Shown: positions 1 through 8,332 of the stretch, one piece after another
Layout: each line of letters begins with the position of its first letter
Position numbering within the stretch: position 1 is the stretch's first letter
Source: Alsobacter sp046349155
Lineage (GTDB): Bacteria; Pseudomonadota; Alphaproteobacteria; Rhizobiales; Beijerinckiaceae
Length of the DNA: 64,000 nt
Assembly (NCBI GenBank): GCA_046349155.1
Contig: JAXMCW010000005.1
Coordinates: 1-64,000 of the forward strand
Direction of reading: 5' to 3'
Translations under genes and position numbers: made by a program
Notes under the pieces: model-generated
Told to the model about the DNA's origin: nothing
Database searches by the model: none
The model's input: only the letters and a program-made list of their open reading frames with translations

Positions 1-1910
1 CCGATCCCGATACGGGCCAGGCGGTCTTCACGACGCAGACGGCTGCGACGGGCAGCAACGGCTATGGCAGCTTCACGCTGGCGGCTGACGGGACGTGGAC
101 CTACACGGCCGACGCGACCAAGGCGGCGATTGCCGGCCTGGCGGCGGGCGCCACGCTGACCGACAGCTTCACGGCGGTGAGCGCGGACGGTTCGGCCAGC
201 CAGCTCGTGACGGTGACGATCACCGGCGGGGCGGCGAGCACGCCGCCGGCCGTGACCACCCCCGCGGCGAACACCGTGGCGGTGATCGGCGGCGTCGCGA
301 CGGGCGGCGTGACGGAGGACGCGCCGTCGACCGGGACGAGCCTGACGGCGGCGGGCGCGCTGACGATCACGGACCCGGATACGGGCCAGGCGGTCTTCGT
401 GGCGCAGACGACGGTGGCGGGGACCAATGGCCATGGCAGCTTCACGCTGACGGCGGACGGCCACTGGACCTACACGGCGGACAACACGCAGGCGGCGATC
501 CAGTCGCTGGCGGCGGGCGCGACGCTGACGGACAGCTTCACGGCCGTGAGCGCCGACGGCTCGGCGAGCCAGGTGGTGACGGTGACCATCACCGGGGTCA
601 ACGACGCGGCGACCATCGCCGGCGTGGCGGCGGGCGCGGTGACCGCGACGGCGGGGGCGACGAGCCTGACGGCGACGGGCGCGCTGACGATCACGGATCC
701 GGATACGGGCCAGGCAATCTTCACGACGCAGACGGCCGCGGCGGGCAGCAACGGCTATGGCAGCTTCACGCTGGCGGCGGACGGGACGTGGACCTACACG
801 GCTGACGCGACCAAGGCGGCGATTGCCGGCCTGGCGGCGGGTGCCACGCTGACCGACAGCTTCACGGCTATGAGCGCGGACGGTTCGGCAAGCCAGCTCG
901 TGACGGTGACGATCACCGGCGGGACACCCGCGGCGAACACCGTGGCCGTGATCGGCGGCGTCGCGACGGGCGACGTGACGGAGGACGCGCCGTCGACCGG
1001 GACGAGCCTGACGGCGGCGGGCGCGCTGACGATCACGGACCCGGATACGGGCCAGGCTGTCTTCGTGGCGCAGACGACAGTGGCGGGGACCAATGGCCAT
1101 GGCAGCTTCACGCTGACGGCGGACGGCCACTGGACCTACACGGCGGACAACGCGCAGGCGGCGATCCAGTCGCTGGGCGCGGGCGCGACGCTGACCGACA
1201 GCTTCACGGCCGTGAGCGCGGACGGCTCGGCGAGCCAGGTGGTGACGGTGACCATCACGGGCGTCAACGACGCCGCAACCATCGGCGCGCCGGCCAACGC
1301 GTCCGTCACGGCCAACCAGTCGGTCGTCGGCGGGAATCTCGTCGCCTCCGGAACGCTCTCGATCAGCGATCCGGACACGGGAGAGGCCGCGTTCTCCACG
1401 GTCGTCCAGTCGACCGCCGGCAATATCGGTTCGCTCACCTTGAAGGCCGACGGGTCCTACGAGTACACGGTCTCGAATAGCTCCGCCCAGGCGCTGGCAG
1501 CGGGTGAGACCAAGGTCGACACCTTCACCGTGGCCTCGGTCGACGGCACGACGAAGAGCATCACCTTCTCGGTGATCGGCGACACCGCGCCGGCCACGAC
1601 GAGCAGCACCGTGACGGACACCTCCACGCATGTCGTGACGAGCACCAGCGTGGATGAGACGCTGGACGGAACGAGTGCGGCGGACACGTTCGTCTTCGCC
1701 TCGAGCTTCGGCAAGGACGTGGTCAATTCCTTCGTCTCGGGCACCGACAAGCTGCAGTTCTCGTCCACGCTCTTCGCCTCGGCGGCGGACGTCCTGAGCC
1801 ACGCGGTCGCAGATCCCGTGACGCATGACGTCGTCATCACGCTCGACGCCTCGAACACCATCACCCTCAAGAACGCGGTCCTGCTTTCGACCGATATCCT
1901 GATCACCTGA
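1..1910 (+). CDS. VCBS-repeat surface adhesin, C-terminal part (5' end outside window)
   Basis: The reading frame is open from base 3 and ends at TGA 1908-1910, so only the C-terminal 635 or so residues are seen. It consists of four VCBS/cadherin-like repeats of about 95-115 residues with the core TDPDTGQAVF, a GSFTL-ADG-WTYTAD strand and LTDSFTAVSADG, each ending in VTVTITG. A fifth, more divergent repeat follows. The last 80 residues hold DTFVFASSFGKDVVNSFV and VVITLDASNTITLKN, a tail very similar to that of the RTX proteins at 47.6-59.4 kb and typical of T1SS substrates. The ABC transporter gene starts 29 bp after the stop, so this is the probable cargo of that system. VCBS proteins are known as secreted biofilm or adhesion proteins. 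Its length and N-terminal domains are unknown. Confidence 0.9.
   Translation, partial: DPDTGQAVFTTQTAATGSNGYGSFTLAADGTWTYTADATKAAIAGLAAGATLTDSFTAVSADGSASQLVTVTITGGAASTPPAVTTPAANTVAVIGGVATGGVTEDAPSTGTSLTAAGALTITDPDTGQAVFVAQTTVAGTNGHGSFTLTADGHWTYTADNTQAAIQSLAAGATLTDSFTAVSADGSASQVVTVTITGVNDAATIAGVAAGAVTATAGATSLTATGALTITDPDTGQAIFTTQTAAAGSNGYGSFTLAADGTWTYTADATKAAIAGLAAGATLTDSFTAMSADGSASQLVTVTITGGTPAANTVAVIGGVATGDVTEDAPSTGTSLTAAGALTITDPDTGQAVFVAQTTVAGTNGHGSFTLTADGHWTYTADNAQAAIQSLGAGATLTDSFTAVSADGSASQVVTVTITGVNDAATIGAPANASVTANQSVVGGNLVASGTLSISDPDTGEAAFSTVVQSTAGNIGSLTLKADGSYEYTVSNSSAQALAAGETKVDTFTVASVDGTTKSITFSVIGDTAPATTSSTVTDTSTHVVTSTSVDETLDGTSAADTFVFASSFGKDVVNSFVSGTDKLQFSSTLFASAADVLSHAVADPVTHDVVITLDASNTITLKNAVLLSTDILIT
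3..1265 (+). repeat. Alternating A-B VCBS repeat DNA
   Basis: Two types of VCBS unit alternate: type A with TTQTAAAGSNGYGSF and type B with VAQTTVAGTNGHGSF. Type A recurs after 693 bp (base 3 to 696) and type B after 666 bp (365 to 1031). The copies are close to identical at DNA level. The 27-bp difference in period comes from a shortened linker after the second A unit. The repeat therefore expands as an A-B dimer. Confidence 0.75.
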
Positions 1911-1939
1911 GTACAGGTCAAACAGTCCGCAGGTACGCC

Positions 1940-3691
1940 GTGAGTCAAGACTACCCGAAGGCGTTCATTCGCAAGAGCAAGAGCCTGTTCCTCGTGCTCG
2001 TCCTGTTCAGCGCGTTCGTGAACGTGCTGTATCTCACCGGCTCGCTCTTCATGCTGGAGATCTACGACAGGGTCATTCCCGGTCGCAGCATCCCCACGTT
2101 GATCGGCCTTTGCGCGATCGCGCTGTTCCTCTACCTGTGCCAGGGCGTGTTGGACGCGATCCGGGCCCGCGTGCTGACGCGGATGGGGTCGTCTATCGAT
2201 GCCGATCTCGGGCCCAGCGTGTTCGCCCTCCTGGCCGAGTTGCCGCTCAGGCGTCCTGTCGCGAGCGACGGCGTGCAGCCGCTCCGCGATCTCGAGAACG
2301 TCCGGAACTTCGTCGCCGGGGCGGGTCCGCAGGCGTTCTTCGACCTGCCATGGATTCCGTTCTACATCGCCATCTGCTGGGCCTTCCACCCCTTGATCGG
2401 CATCGCCGCGCTGTGCGGTGCGGGCTTCCTGCTGGGCGTGGCGATCCTCTCGGAGGTGACGAGCCGCGGGCCGGCCGCGGCGGCCGCGAAGGCCGGAGCC
2501 AGCCGCTACAGCCTCGCCGAGACGGTGCGTCGCAACGCCGAGGTCGTGCGCGCGATGGGCATGACCGACCGTCTCATGCGGCTCTTCGAGGCGCGCAGCG
2601 AGACCCTGCGCATGGCCAACCAGCGGGCCGGCGACATCACCATCGATCTCGGCGGCGTGTCGAAGGTGGCGCGCATGATGCTTCAGTCCGGGGTGCTCGC
2701 CATCGGGGCGTGGCTGGTGATCCAGCAGGAGGCCACGGCAGGGATCATCATCGCCGCCTCGATCCTGTCGGCCCGCGCACTGGCGCCTGTGGAGCTCGCC
2801 ATCGCGAACTGGCGCGCGCTCGTCTCGGCCCGGCAATCCTGGGCGCGGCTGAAGCGGCTTTTCGGCGAGTTGCCGCCGGCGGACCTGCAGCTGCCCCTGC
2901 CGCGGCCGCGCGTCGACCTCAACGTGCAGTCCCTGACCGGCACGCCGCCGGCCAGCCCTCGCCGGGTTGTGCAGGACGTCAGCTTTGCCCTGAAGGCGGG
3001 GCAGGGGCTGGGCATCATTGGCCCGAGCGGCTCGGGCAAGTCATCTCTGGTGCGGCTCATCGCCGGCGTCTGGACTGGAGCGGCCGGGAAGGTGCGCATC
3101 GACGGGGCGGCGCTGGAGCAATGGGGACCGCGGCAGCTCGGCCGCCACATCGGCTATCTGCCGCAGGATGTCGAACTCTTCGGCGGGACCGTCGCGGAGA
3201 ACATCTGCCGGTTCGATCCCGATGCGGAACCCGATGACATCATCGCGGCCGCCCAGGCGGCTGGGCTGCACCAGCTGATCCTGTCCCTGCCCGAGGGCTA
3301 CTCGACCATCATCGGGGAAAACGGGGCGGCCCTTTCGGCCGGCCAGCGGCAGCGCGTCGCGCTCGCCCGGGCGCTCTACGGCGAGCCATTCGTGGTGATC
3401 CTCGACGAGCCCAACTCGAACCTGGACCACGACGGCGAGGAGGCGCTCACCGAGGCCATCCTCGGCGTGCGGGCGCGCGGCGGCATCGTGATCGTCGTCG
3501 CGCACCGGCCCAGCGCGCTCAAGGCCGTGGACTTCGTGCTGGCGATGAGCGAGGGGCGCGTCGCTGCCTTCGGGCCGAAGGACGAGATCCTGAACCAGGT
3601 GCTGCGGCCGGTGCCGATGACGCCCCAGCCCAAGACCATGCCCGCGCGGCGCGTCGGAAAGGCCGGCGGAAAGGATGAGGTGTCCTCGTGA
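1940..3691 (+). CDS. T1SS ABC transporter, PrtD/LapB-like (system 1)
   Basis: This 583-residue inner-membrane half-transporter has an N-terminal membrane domain (first hydrophobic segments at about residues 16-38 and 56-73) and a C-terminal nucleotide-binding domain. Walker A GPSGSGKSS is near residue 360, the signature LSAGQRQR near 465 and Walker B VVILDEP near 485, with a following AHRPS switch His. No N-terminal peptidase or C39-like domain is present, as is usual for PrtD-type exporters of RTX proteins. Translation starts with GTG at 1940, and the stop overlaps the start of the MFP gene (GTGA, 3688-3691), which implies coupling. It should energise export of the upstream VCBS protein and perhaps other RTX proteins of this window. 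Confidence 0.95.
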   Translation: MSQDYPKAFIRKSKSLFLVLVLFSAFVNVLYLTGSLFMLEIYDRVIPGRSIPTLIGLCAIALFLYLCQGVLDAIRARVLTRMGSSIDADLGPSVFALLAELPLRRPVASDGVQPLRDLENVRNFVAGAGPQAFFDLPWIPFYIAICWAFHPLIGIAALCGAGFLLGVAILSEVTSRGPAAAAAKAGASRYSLAETVRRNAEVVRAMGMTDRLMRLFEARSETLRMANQRAGDITIDLGGVSKVARMMLQSGVLAIGAWLVIQQEATAGIIIAASILSARALAPVELAIANWRALVSARQSWARLKRLFGELPPADLQLPLPRPRVDLNVQSLTGTPPASPRRVVQDVSFALKAGQGLGIIGPSGSGKSSLVRLIAGVWTGAAGKVRIDGAALEQWGPRQLGRHIGYLPQDVELFGGTVAENICRFDPDAEPDDIIAAAQAAGLHQLILSLPEGYSTIIGENGAALSAGQRQRVALARALYGEPFVVILDEPNSNLDHDGEEALTEAILGVRARGGIVIVVAHRPSALKAVDFVLAMSEGRVAAFGPKDEILNQVLRPVPMTPQPKTMPARRVGKAGGKDEVSS

Positions 3692-5040
3692 GCAGGGTCG
3701 TTCACACGCTTGCCCAGGTTGTGCCCGCCAAGGGGGCGGAGGCCACCCCGCCGCATCGCAGCTCCATCCGTCGTCACGTCGTGGCGGGGCTTGGCCTCGT
3801 CGGCTTCCTGATGCTGGGCGTCGGGGGCTGGGCGGCCACGACCGAGTTCACCGGGGCCGTGATCGCGCCGGGCAAGATCGTCGTCGACAGCAACGACAAG
3901 AAGATCCAGCACCCGACGGGCGGCGTGGTCGGCGAGATCCGCGTCAAGGACGGCGACCGCGTCAAGGCCGGGGAGATCATCATCCGGCTGGACGAGACCG
4001 TGACCAAGGCGAACCTCGCGATCGTCTCCAAGAGCCTCGACCAGCTGAACGCGCGCGTGGCGCGCCTCGAGGCCGAGGTGACGGGCGCGCCTGCCGTGAC
4101 CTTTCCCGCGGAGATGCTGGCCCGGGCCGGGGATGCCGAGGTCGCCCGCCTCATGGAGGCCGAGTCGGGCCTGTTCCAGTTACGGGCCACCTCGCGCGCG
4201 GGCCTCAAGAGCCAGCTCACGGAGCGGATCGCCCAGCTCAAGGAGGAGATCGAGGGTCTCTCCAACCAGATCGAGGCCAAGGGGCAGGAGCTGGACCTCA
4301 TCGCCGGGGAACTGGAGGGCGTGCGCAAGCTCTACGCGCAGAACCTCGTGCCCCTGCAGCGTGTCAGCTCGCTGGAGCGGGAGACGGCGCGCCTGAAGGG
4401 CGAGCGGGGCCAGCTCATCTCCAGCACGGCGCAGGCCAAGGGCAAGATCAGCGAGACACAGCTGCAGATCCTCCAGATCGACCAGGATTCGCGCAGCGAC
4501 GCGGCCAAGGACCTGCGGGAGGCGCAGGCCAAGGTTGCCGAACTCGTCGAGCGGAAGGTGACCGCGGAGGACCAGCTCAAGCGGATCGACCTGCGCGCGC
4601 CGCAGGACGGCATCGTGCATCAGCTCGCCGTGCACACCGTGGGCGGCGTGATCAATGCCGGCGACACGGTGATGCTCATCGTGCCCGATTCCGACAGGCT
4701 GCTCGTCGAGGTCCGCGTCCCGCCGCAGGACATCGACGACGTCAGGGAAGGCCAGTCGGCCCATATGCGCCTGAGCGCCTTCAACCAGCGCACCACGCCG
4801 GAAGTGAAGGGCGCGGTGCTGCGCGTCTCGCCCGACCTGACGACGGACACGCGCACCGGGCAGGCCTTCTACGTCGCGCGCATCGGCCTCGACGTGGACT
4901 CGGCCGCCGAGCTGAAGGCGCTGCGCCTCGTGCCGGGCATGCCCGTCGAGGCTTTCATCGAGACGCAGTCGCGCACCGTGGCGTCGCTGCTCACGAGGCC
5001 GCTGGCGGACCAGGTGCGTCGGGCCTTCCGCGAGAAGTGA
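3688..5040 (+). CDS. T1SS periplasmic adaptor, HlyD/PrtE family (system 1)
   Basis: A 450-residue membrane fusion protein that links the ABC transporter to an outer-membrane channel. It has a short cytoplasmic N-terminus, one transmembrane helix at about residues 31-50 and a first lipoyl half-motif around residues 65-110 (HPTGGVVGEIRVKDGDRVKAG). A long heptad-rich coiled-coil hairpin follows at about 175-305, then the second lipoyl half (DLRAPQDGIVHQL) and a beta-barrel C-terminus. The length is normal for PrtE-type MFPs. The start GTG overlaps the stop of the ABC gene by 4 bp. The matching TolC-like outer-membrane protein is not in the window. Confidence 0.95.
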   Translation: MSRVVHTLAQVVPAKGAEATPPHRSSIRRHVVAGLGLVGFLMLGVGGWAATTEFTGAVIAPGKIVVDSNDKKIQHPTGGVVGEIRVKDGDRVKAGEIIIRLDETVTKANLAIVSKSLDQLNARVARLEAEVTGAPAVTFPAEMLARAGDAEVARLMEAESGLFQLRATSRAGLKSQLTERIAQLKEEIEGLSNQIEAKGQELDLIAGELEGVRKLYAQNLVPLQRVSSLERETARLKGERGQLISSTAQAKGKISETQLQILQIDQDSRSDAAKDLREAQAKVAELVERKVTAEDQLKRIDLRAPQDGIVHQLAVHTVGGVINAGDTVMLIVPDSDRLLVEVRVPPQDIDDVREGQSAHMRLSAFNQRTTPEVKGAVLRVSPDLTTDTRTGQAFYVARIGLDVDSAAELKALRLVPGMPVEAFIETQSRTVASLLTRPLADQVRRAFREK

Positions 5041-5158
5041 CGCTCCCGCGCCGCGGCCGCGAACAGGCACGCGGGTCCAAGCTGTAACGCGGGATTGTGT
5101 TTCTGCGGCCGGCCGCGAAGAATGCCTGCGGCGGACACGGGCCCATGAGGGAAGAGGC

Positions 5159-5602
5159 ATGCGACGGATCGGCTTGGCTGCGCTCGTTGTCGCGCTCGGC
5201 GCGCAGGTTGCCGCGGCGGAAACCTGCAAGGAAATGGTGCCCGACCTCGAGCAGTTTCGCCACACCATGGAGGTGAACCGCCTCTCGGAATCTGTGTACC
5301 GGCAGAAGCTGCAGAGGCCGAAGCGGGTGGACTACGCGATCGGCGTCCTCGTCGACTACGAGGCCCTGACGAACCGGTCCCTCACGATCGTCGACGACGT
5401 GGAGTCGCGGGCCAACAAGGCGCAGGAGAGCAAGTGCCCGGGCTGGGAACAGTCCCGCACGATGGACCAGACCAGCCTCGTCATCAAGAACCTCAAGGCC
5501 CGCCTGAAGGGCACCCGGGAAGAGATCAACGCCAACCTGACCCGCCTGCGCAAGATGGTGGCCGACGGCAAGAGCGGCATGGTCACGGTGGCGTTTCGCT
5601 GA
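5159..5602 (+). CDS. Small exported protein of unknown function
   Basis: A 147-residue protein with a clear Sec signal peptide (MRRIGLAALVVALGAQVAAA, cleavage expected before ETCKEM), so it is probably periplasmic. The mature part is charged and helical, with a coiled-coil-like C-terminal half (VIKNLKARLKGTREEINANL). It has two Cys, in ETCKEM and SKCPGW, that could form a disulfide. A GGGAAGAGGC stretch lies just before the ATG. It follows the MFP gene by 118 bp on the same strand and probably belongs to the same transcript. I do not recognise the family; a role as accessory factor of the secretion system is only a guess from position. Confidence 0.75.
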   Translation: MRRIGLAALVVALGAQVAAAETCKEMVPDLEQFRHTMEVNRLSESVYRQKLQRPKRVDYAIGVLVDYEALTNRSLTIVDDVESRANKAQESKCPGWEQSRTMDQTSLVIKNLKARLKGTREEINANLTRLRKMVADGKSGMVTVAFR

Positions 5603-6472
5603 GGGGAAAATTCAAGCGTGCTCGGGACCCGACTTGCCTGAAAACCCGAGTGTTTGAGACTCTAGTTGCTGCAGGCGATGATCCACAACGCATGTGCGAC
5701 GCGGATGAGGACGGGTCGTTCGAAAATCGCAGGTCTACTTGGCCACATCGATCTGAATTGGCGTTTCGCAAGGGTTGCGCAGAGTGGCGAACGCGTCGTT
5801 TGCAGTCGCCAATCAGGACAAGACGGCCAGGGTGGTGGCTATTTTATCGTCAGCGTTCACGTTTAATTCTAGGTTAAGATAGATTAAGACTGTAGATTCA
5901 CTCCCAGTTTCTCTTGCGTTCACGGTTTAGGTTATTTTGTCCACAAGATAGCCTTGGGAAAGAGTTAATTCATTGTGCTCAATTCAGCGCAGCCCAGACC
6001 AATTCGTGCGTCCCATGTTGTCAAACACGGGGGGGCGCTCCGGCGTGAGGTGTTCTCCCAGGTGTTAAAAACCCAGAGAGCGAAGCCCAGGCGCTTGAAT
6101 ATGCTCAATGCTTGGTCCGGCAGCGAAGAGACAATTGACATCACTTATTGTTAAGTCGGTTGAACGTTTATTATTTCAGGCAGCGACGCATCGCGGGTCA
6201 AAACAGCTAATTAAGGAATCGGAACGTAGTAATTTCGTTCAACCTTACTAAGAGTTCACGTTGACAAAATTTAACTGCGTCCGGTGTGGATCCCTTGATA
6301 GCCTCTAACTGTTTCGCCTCCCCCGAGCGACGGTCCTCACGGAGATTTCAATCCTTTGTTTAGCGATGGCCTTTACACTTCGGCGAGTTTGGCTAATGTT
6401 AAGAGCGGCCAGCCCATTTGACGAAGCTCGCATGAGAGGGGCGATCGTGCAGGGCAGGCGGGAGTGATGACG
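5603..6472. other. AT-rich spacer without a convincing gene
   Basis: About 870 bp between the T1SS operon and the first HTH gene. The short open frames here lack ribosome sites and high-GC third positions. It contains a weak inverted repeat (CTCGGG/CCCGAG at about 5621-5649, no T-run), a TTAA cluster at 5863-5887, and several further TTAA or GTTAAG elements between 5960 and 6400. The promoter of the HTH gene at 6473 should lie here. Confidence 0.6.
5863..5887. promoter_or_regulatory. Candidate CtrA-type box cluster
   Basis: TTAA (5863-5866), seven bases, TTAA (5874-5877), six bases, TTAA (5884-5887). TTAA-N7-TTAA is the known consensus of the alphaproteobacterial cell-cycle regulator CtrA. 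The match is exact, but it sits in AT-rich DNA about 590 bp from the next start, so binding is unproven. A similar arrangement lies before the RTX gene at 46988. Confidence 0.3.
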
Positions 6473-6973
6473 ATGTCCAGCTCAAAAACCAGGATGCGCT
6501 CCTACAGGCGCTGGTCCCCCGACGAGCGTCGGGCCATCGCTCTGGAGTCGTGCGGTTCCGGGTCGAGTGTTTCGGCCGTTGCCAAAAAGTATGGCATCAG
6601 CGCGGTCTCCTTGTATCTGTGGCGAAAGGAGCTTGGGAAAGAGGGGGGATCCGATCTTCTTGGTCAGGTGGCCCCTGCAACTTCATCGTTAGCTCAAATC
6701 GCGGATCTCGGCGCCGCCGAGAGCGCTCTAGGCGAAATCGCTGCGCCGTCGAGCCGCCCAAGGTTGGGATCCGAGCCCGTTGGCCTTTCGGACGACGAGC
6801 GGGTTCGCAAGCTGGAACTGCAACTCGCGGAACTCCAGTCGGAATTGCAGGCGAGCCGCCGCCAGCGGGCTCTCCTGGTAAGCGTGCTCACGAGTATCGG
6901 GTCCCAATTGAAGCTGGTCGCCGAAATCGAGGAGGCGTCGCTCCCGGCAATGCGTTCCGAACCTAAGCACTAG
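6473..6973 (+). CDS. Transposase-type HTH protein with C-terminal coiled coil (trio member 1)
   Basis: About 166 residues. Residues 14-53 form a Transposase_8/IS66-OrfA-like helix-turn-helix (RRWSPDERRAIALES, then VSAVAKKYGISAVSLYLWRK). The C-terminal 60 residues are a heptad-rich segment (VRKLELQLAELQSELQASRR) ending in LLVSVLTSIGSQLKLVAEIEE. No transposase catalytic partner or inverted repeats lie next to it, and the same C-terminal pattern recurs in the genes at 7001 and 8333. It is therefore more likely a standing DNA-binding protein than part of an insertion sequence. Start: GTG 6464, ATG 6467 and ATG 6473 are in frame; the GGGAG at 6460-6464 has the best spacing for 6473. Confidence 0.7.
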   Translation: MSSSKTRMRSYRRWSPDERRAIALESCGSGSSVSAVAKKYGISAVSLYLWRKELGKEGGSDLLGQVAPATSSLAQIADLGAAESALGEIAAPSSRPRLGSEPVGLSDDERVRKLELQLAELQSELQASRRQRALLVSVLTSIGSQLKLVAEIEEASLPAMRSEPKH

Positions 6974-7000
6974 TGGTGACTCTGCGGATGGCGTCGACCG

Positions 7001-7246
7001 TCAGGAGCTCAGCTTAGGGGGATGCTCGGCAAGGGCGTTCAAGTGTGAGGCCACGTCTCTAACGGCCTGAAGCAGCAGGCGATGCTGACGGCGGCTTTCT
7101 TCCAGTTCTCGCCGCGCAGTCTCAATGCGCTCGGCAAGATCGGAGATCTCCCGCTCCAGCACCTTCGTGCGGTCACACTCGATGGGCTCGTGCGCGTTGC
7201 AACGGTCGTCCGTCGTTATCTCGTCCCAGGTGTTGGCTTTCATCAC
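7001..7246 (-). CDS. Small coiled-coil protein lacking the HTH (trio member 2)
   Basis: An 81-residue protein, convergent with the HTH gene at 6473. It is almost entirely a coiled coil: LEREISDLAERIETARRELE, then ESRRQHRLLLQAVRDVASHL and NALAEHPPK. The segment ESRRQHRLLLQAVRDVASHLNALAE matches, position by position in type, the C-termini of the two HTH proteins nearby (ASRRQRALLVSVLTSIGSQL and NSRAHRRFLLGILRTVGEQL). It could act by forming mixed coiled coils with them, as a dominant partner without DNA-binding domain. That role is inference. A GGAGAA lies about a dozen bases before the ATG. Confidence 0.6.
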   Translation of the reverse strand: MMKANTWDEITTDDRCNAHEPIECDRTKVLEREISDLAERIETARRELEESRRQHRLLLQAVRDVASHLNALAEHPPKLSS

Positions 7247-7885
7247 GAGGAATTCTCCAATGCCATTTCACGTCCCACGTCTTTGTCGGACGCGCACGCG
7301 CAAGGGCACCTGACCATCTGCCCTGGCTCCTCTTGCGGCAAGAGTCGAGAGGACCCGATCCGTGCCGCATGAGCCAGTGTGGAAACTTTTCTTCGTTAAG
7401 ACTGCAACATGTTCACGAGCGTTTCGTCCCCCATTTGGGTGATTTGCTCCGTTACAGTCTCGACATTTCACGTCAGCTTTCAACCTGGAGATGCTCTCCC
7501 TCCGAGCATCGTTGTCACGTCCGACATAATTGTAACGCCTTAAGCGCAACCGCTTGGCTGAAACCTCGTCGCGTGGGGGAGCCTTCGTTGCAAGACAAGA
7601 AGTCGCACGCTGGAGGCCGCGGGATTCGTCAGAGCGCTGACGAAGCCACTACCTAGAGGGGCAGTTCGCTCATCGGCTCACATCGCTCACCGGCCTTTCC
7701 AGGCGCGCTGCGACGCGCCCAATTTCATTGCCGGCGGCTTCAGCCCCCGATCTCCTCAGTAGAGCTATGCATACCCCGTGCCGCCTTGGCGCCGCGGAGA
7801 CCCACTCAGCGCCAGCCGCGCTTGTGGTCACGGCAGGAGCCTCGCTGCAGCCGTATGCGTCTCCCACTGCCGGATGGACAGGATG
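7247..7885. other. Spacer, no supported gene
   Basis: About 640 bp upstream of the 7001 gene and downstream of the small gene at 7886. Several short frames exist on both strands (for example 7670-7867 minus), but none has a good ribosome site, a recognisable fold or convincing codon use. I see no RNA gene or strong hairpin. Confidence 0.5.
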
Positions 7886-8176
7886 TCAGTCGACCAGCAG
7901 CGTCGACAGGATGCACAGGACCCAAGTGGCCCAACACAGCGCCCACACTCGCAGGACGAGGCGTTCGAGGCGCGCAGCCCGCTGAATGAGGGGGGATTGG
8001 CTCGGGAGGAGGAGAGGTGTGAGTTCGCTAGCGCCGAACCCCGGAAGCCGGCCCGCAGAGGTGCCCGGCGCCAGGAGGGCAAGGCGCGCCCGAACCGGAC
8101 GGCGAGCCTGATCTCCCGAGGCGAACTCGAGCGCGCGCTTGACCTGGCGCGGCGGTCTGGCGTTCGTCATCTGCAT
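7886..8176 (-). CDS. Possible small membrane protein
   Basis: 96 residues from ATG 8176, which follows GGAGG by five bases. This favours it over the in-frame ATG at 8188. Codons have GC-rich third positions. The C-terminus is a single hydrophobic helix (LVLRVWALCWATWVLCILST) ending the protein, preceded by a basic, Pro/Ala-rich cytoplasmic-type region. I do not recognise the family. A competing frame on the + strand covers the same bases but has no ribosome site and low-complexity Arg-rich translation. Plausible but unproven. Confidence 0.4.
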   Translation of the reverse strand: MQMTNARPPRQVKRALEFASGDQARRPVRARLALLAPGTSAGRLPGFGASELTPLLLPSQSPLIQRAARLERLVLRVWALCWATWVLCILSTLLVD

Positions 8177-8332
8177 CACAGCCTCCATCGTGGCGGTGGA
8201 GCCGCTTGCTCCTCCTCGCTGGTTTGGTCCCTTATGGTTGACGAGATCTCACCAGCCGGCGCCGAGGCTGCGCTTGAGCACGGCAGGCCGTTTGATTGGC
8301 CGGCTTGTGTGGCACCGGTGTATCAGGCGGGG

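Noticed and set aside
1457..2836. Minus-strand open frame of 459 residues across the end of the VCBS gene and the start of the ABC gene
   Set aside because: It runs through two well-supported genes, has an Arg/His/Gln-rich composition typical of shadows and no family features.
5766..5866. Sequence resembling part of a tRNA-Ser/Leu (GCAGAGTGGCGAACGCG)
   Set aside because: No acceptor stem, no pairing anticodon stem and no T-loop GTTCGA can be found; a chance resemblance.
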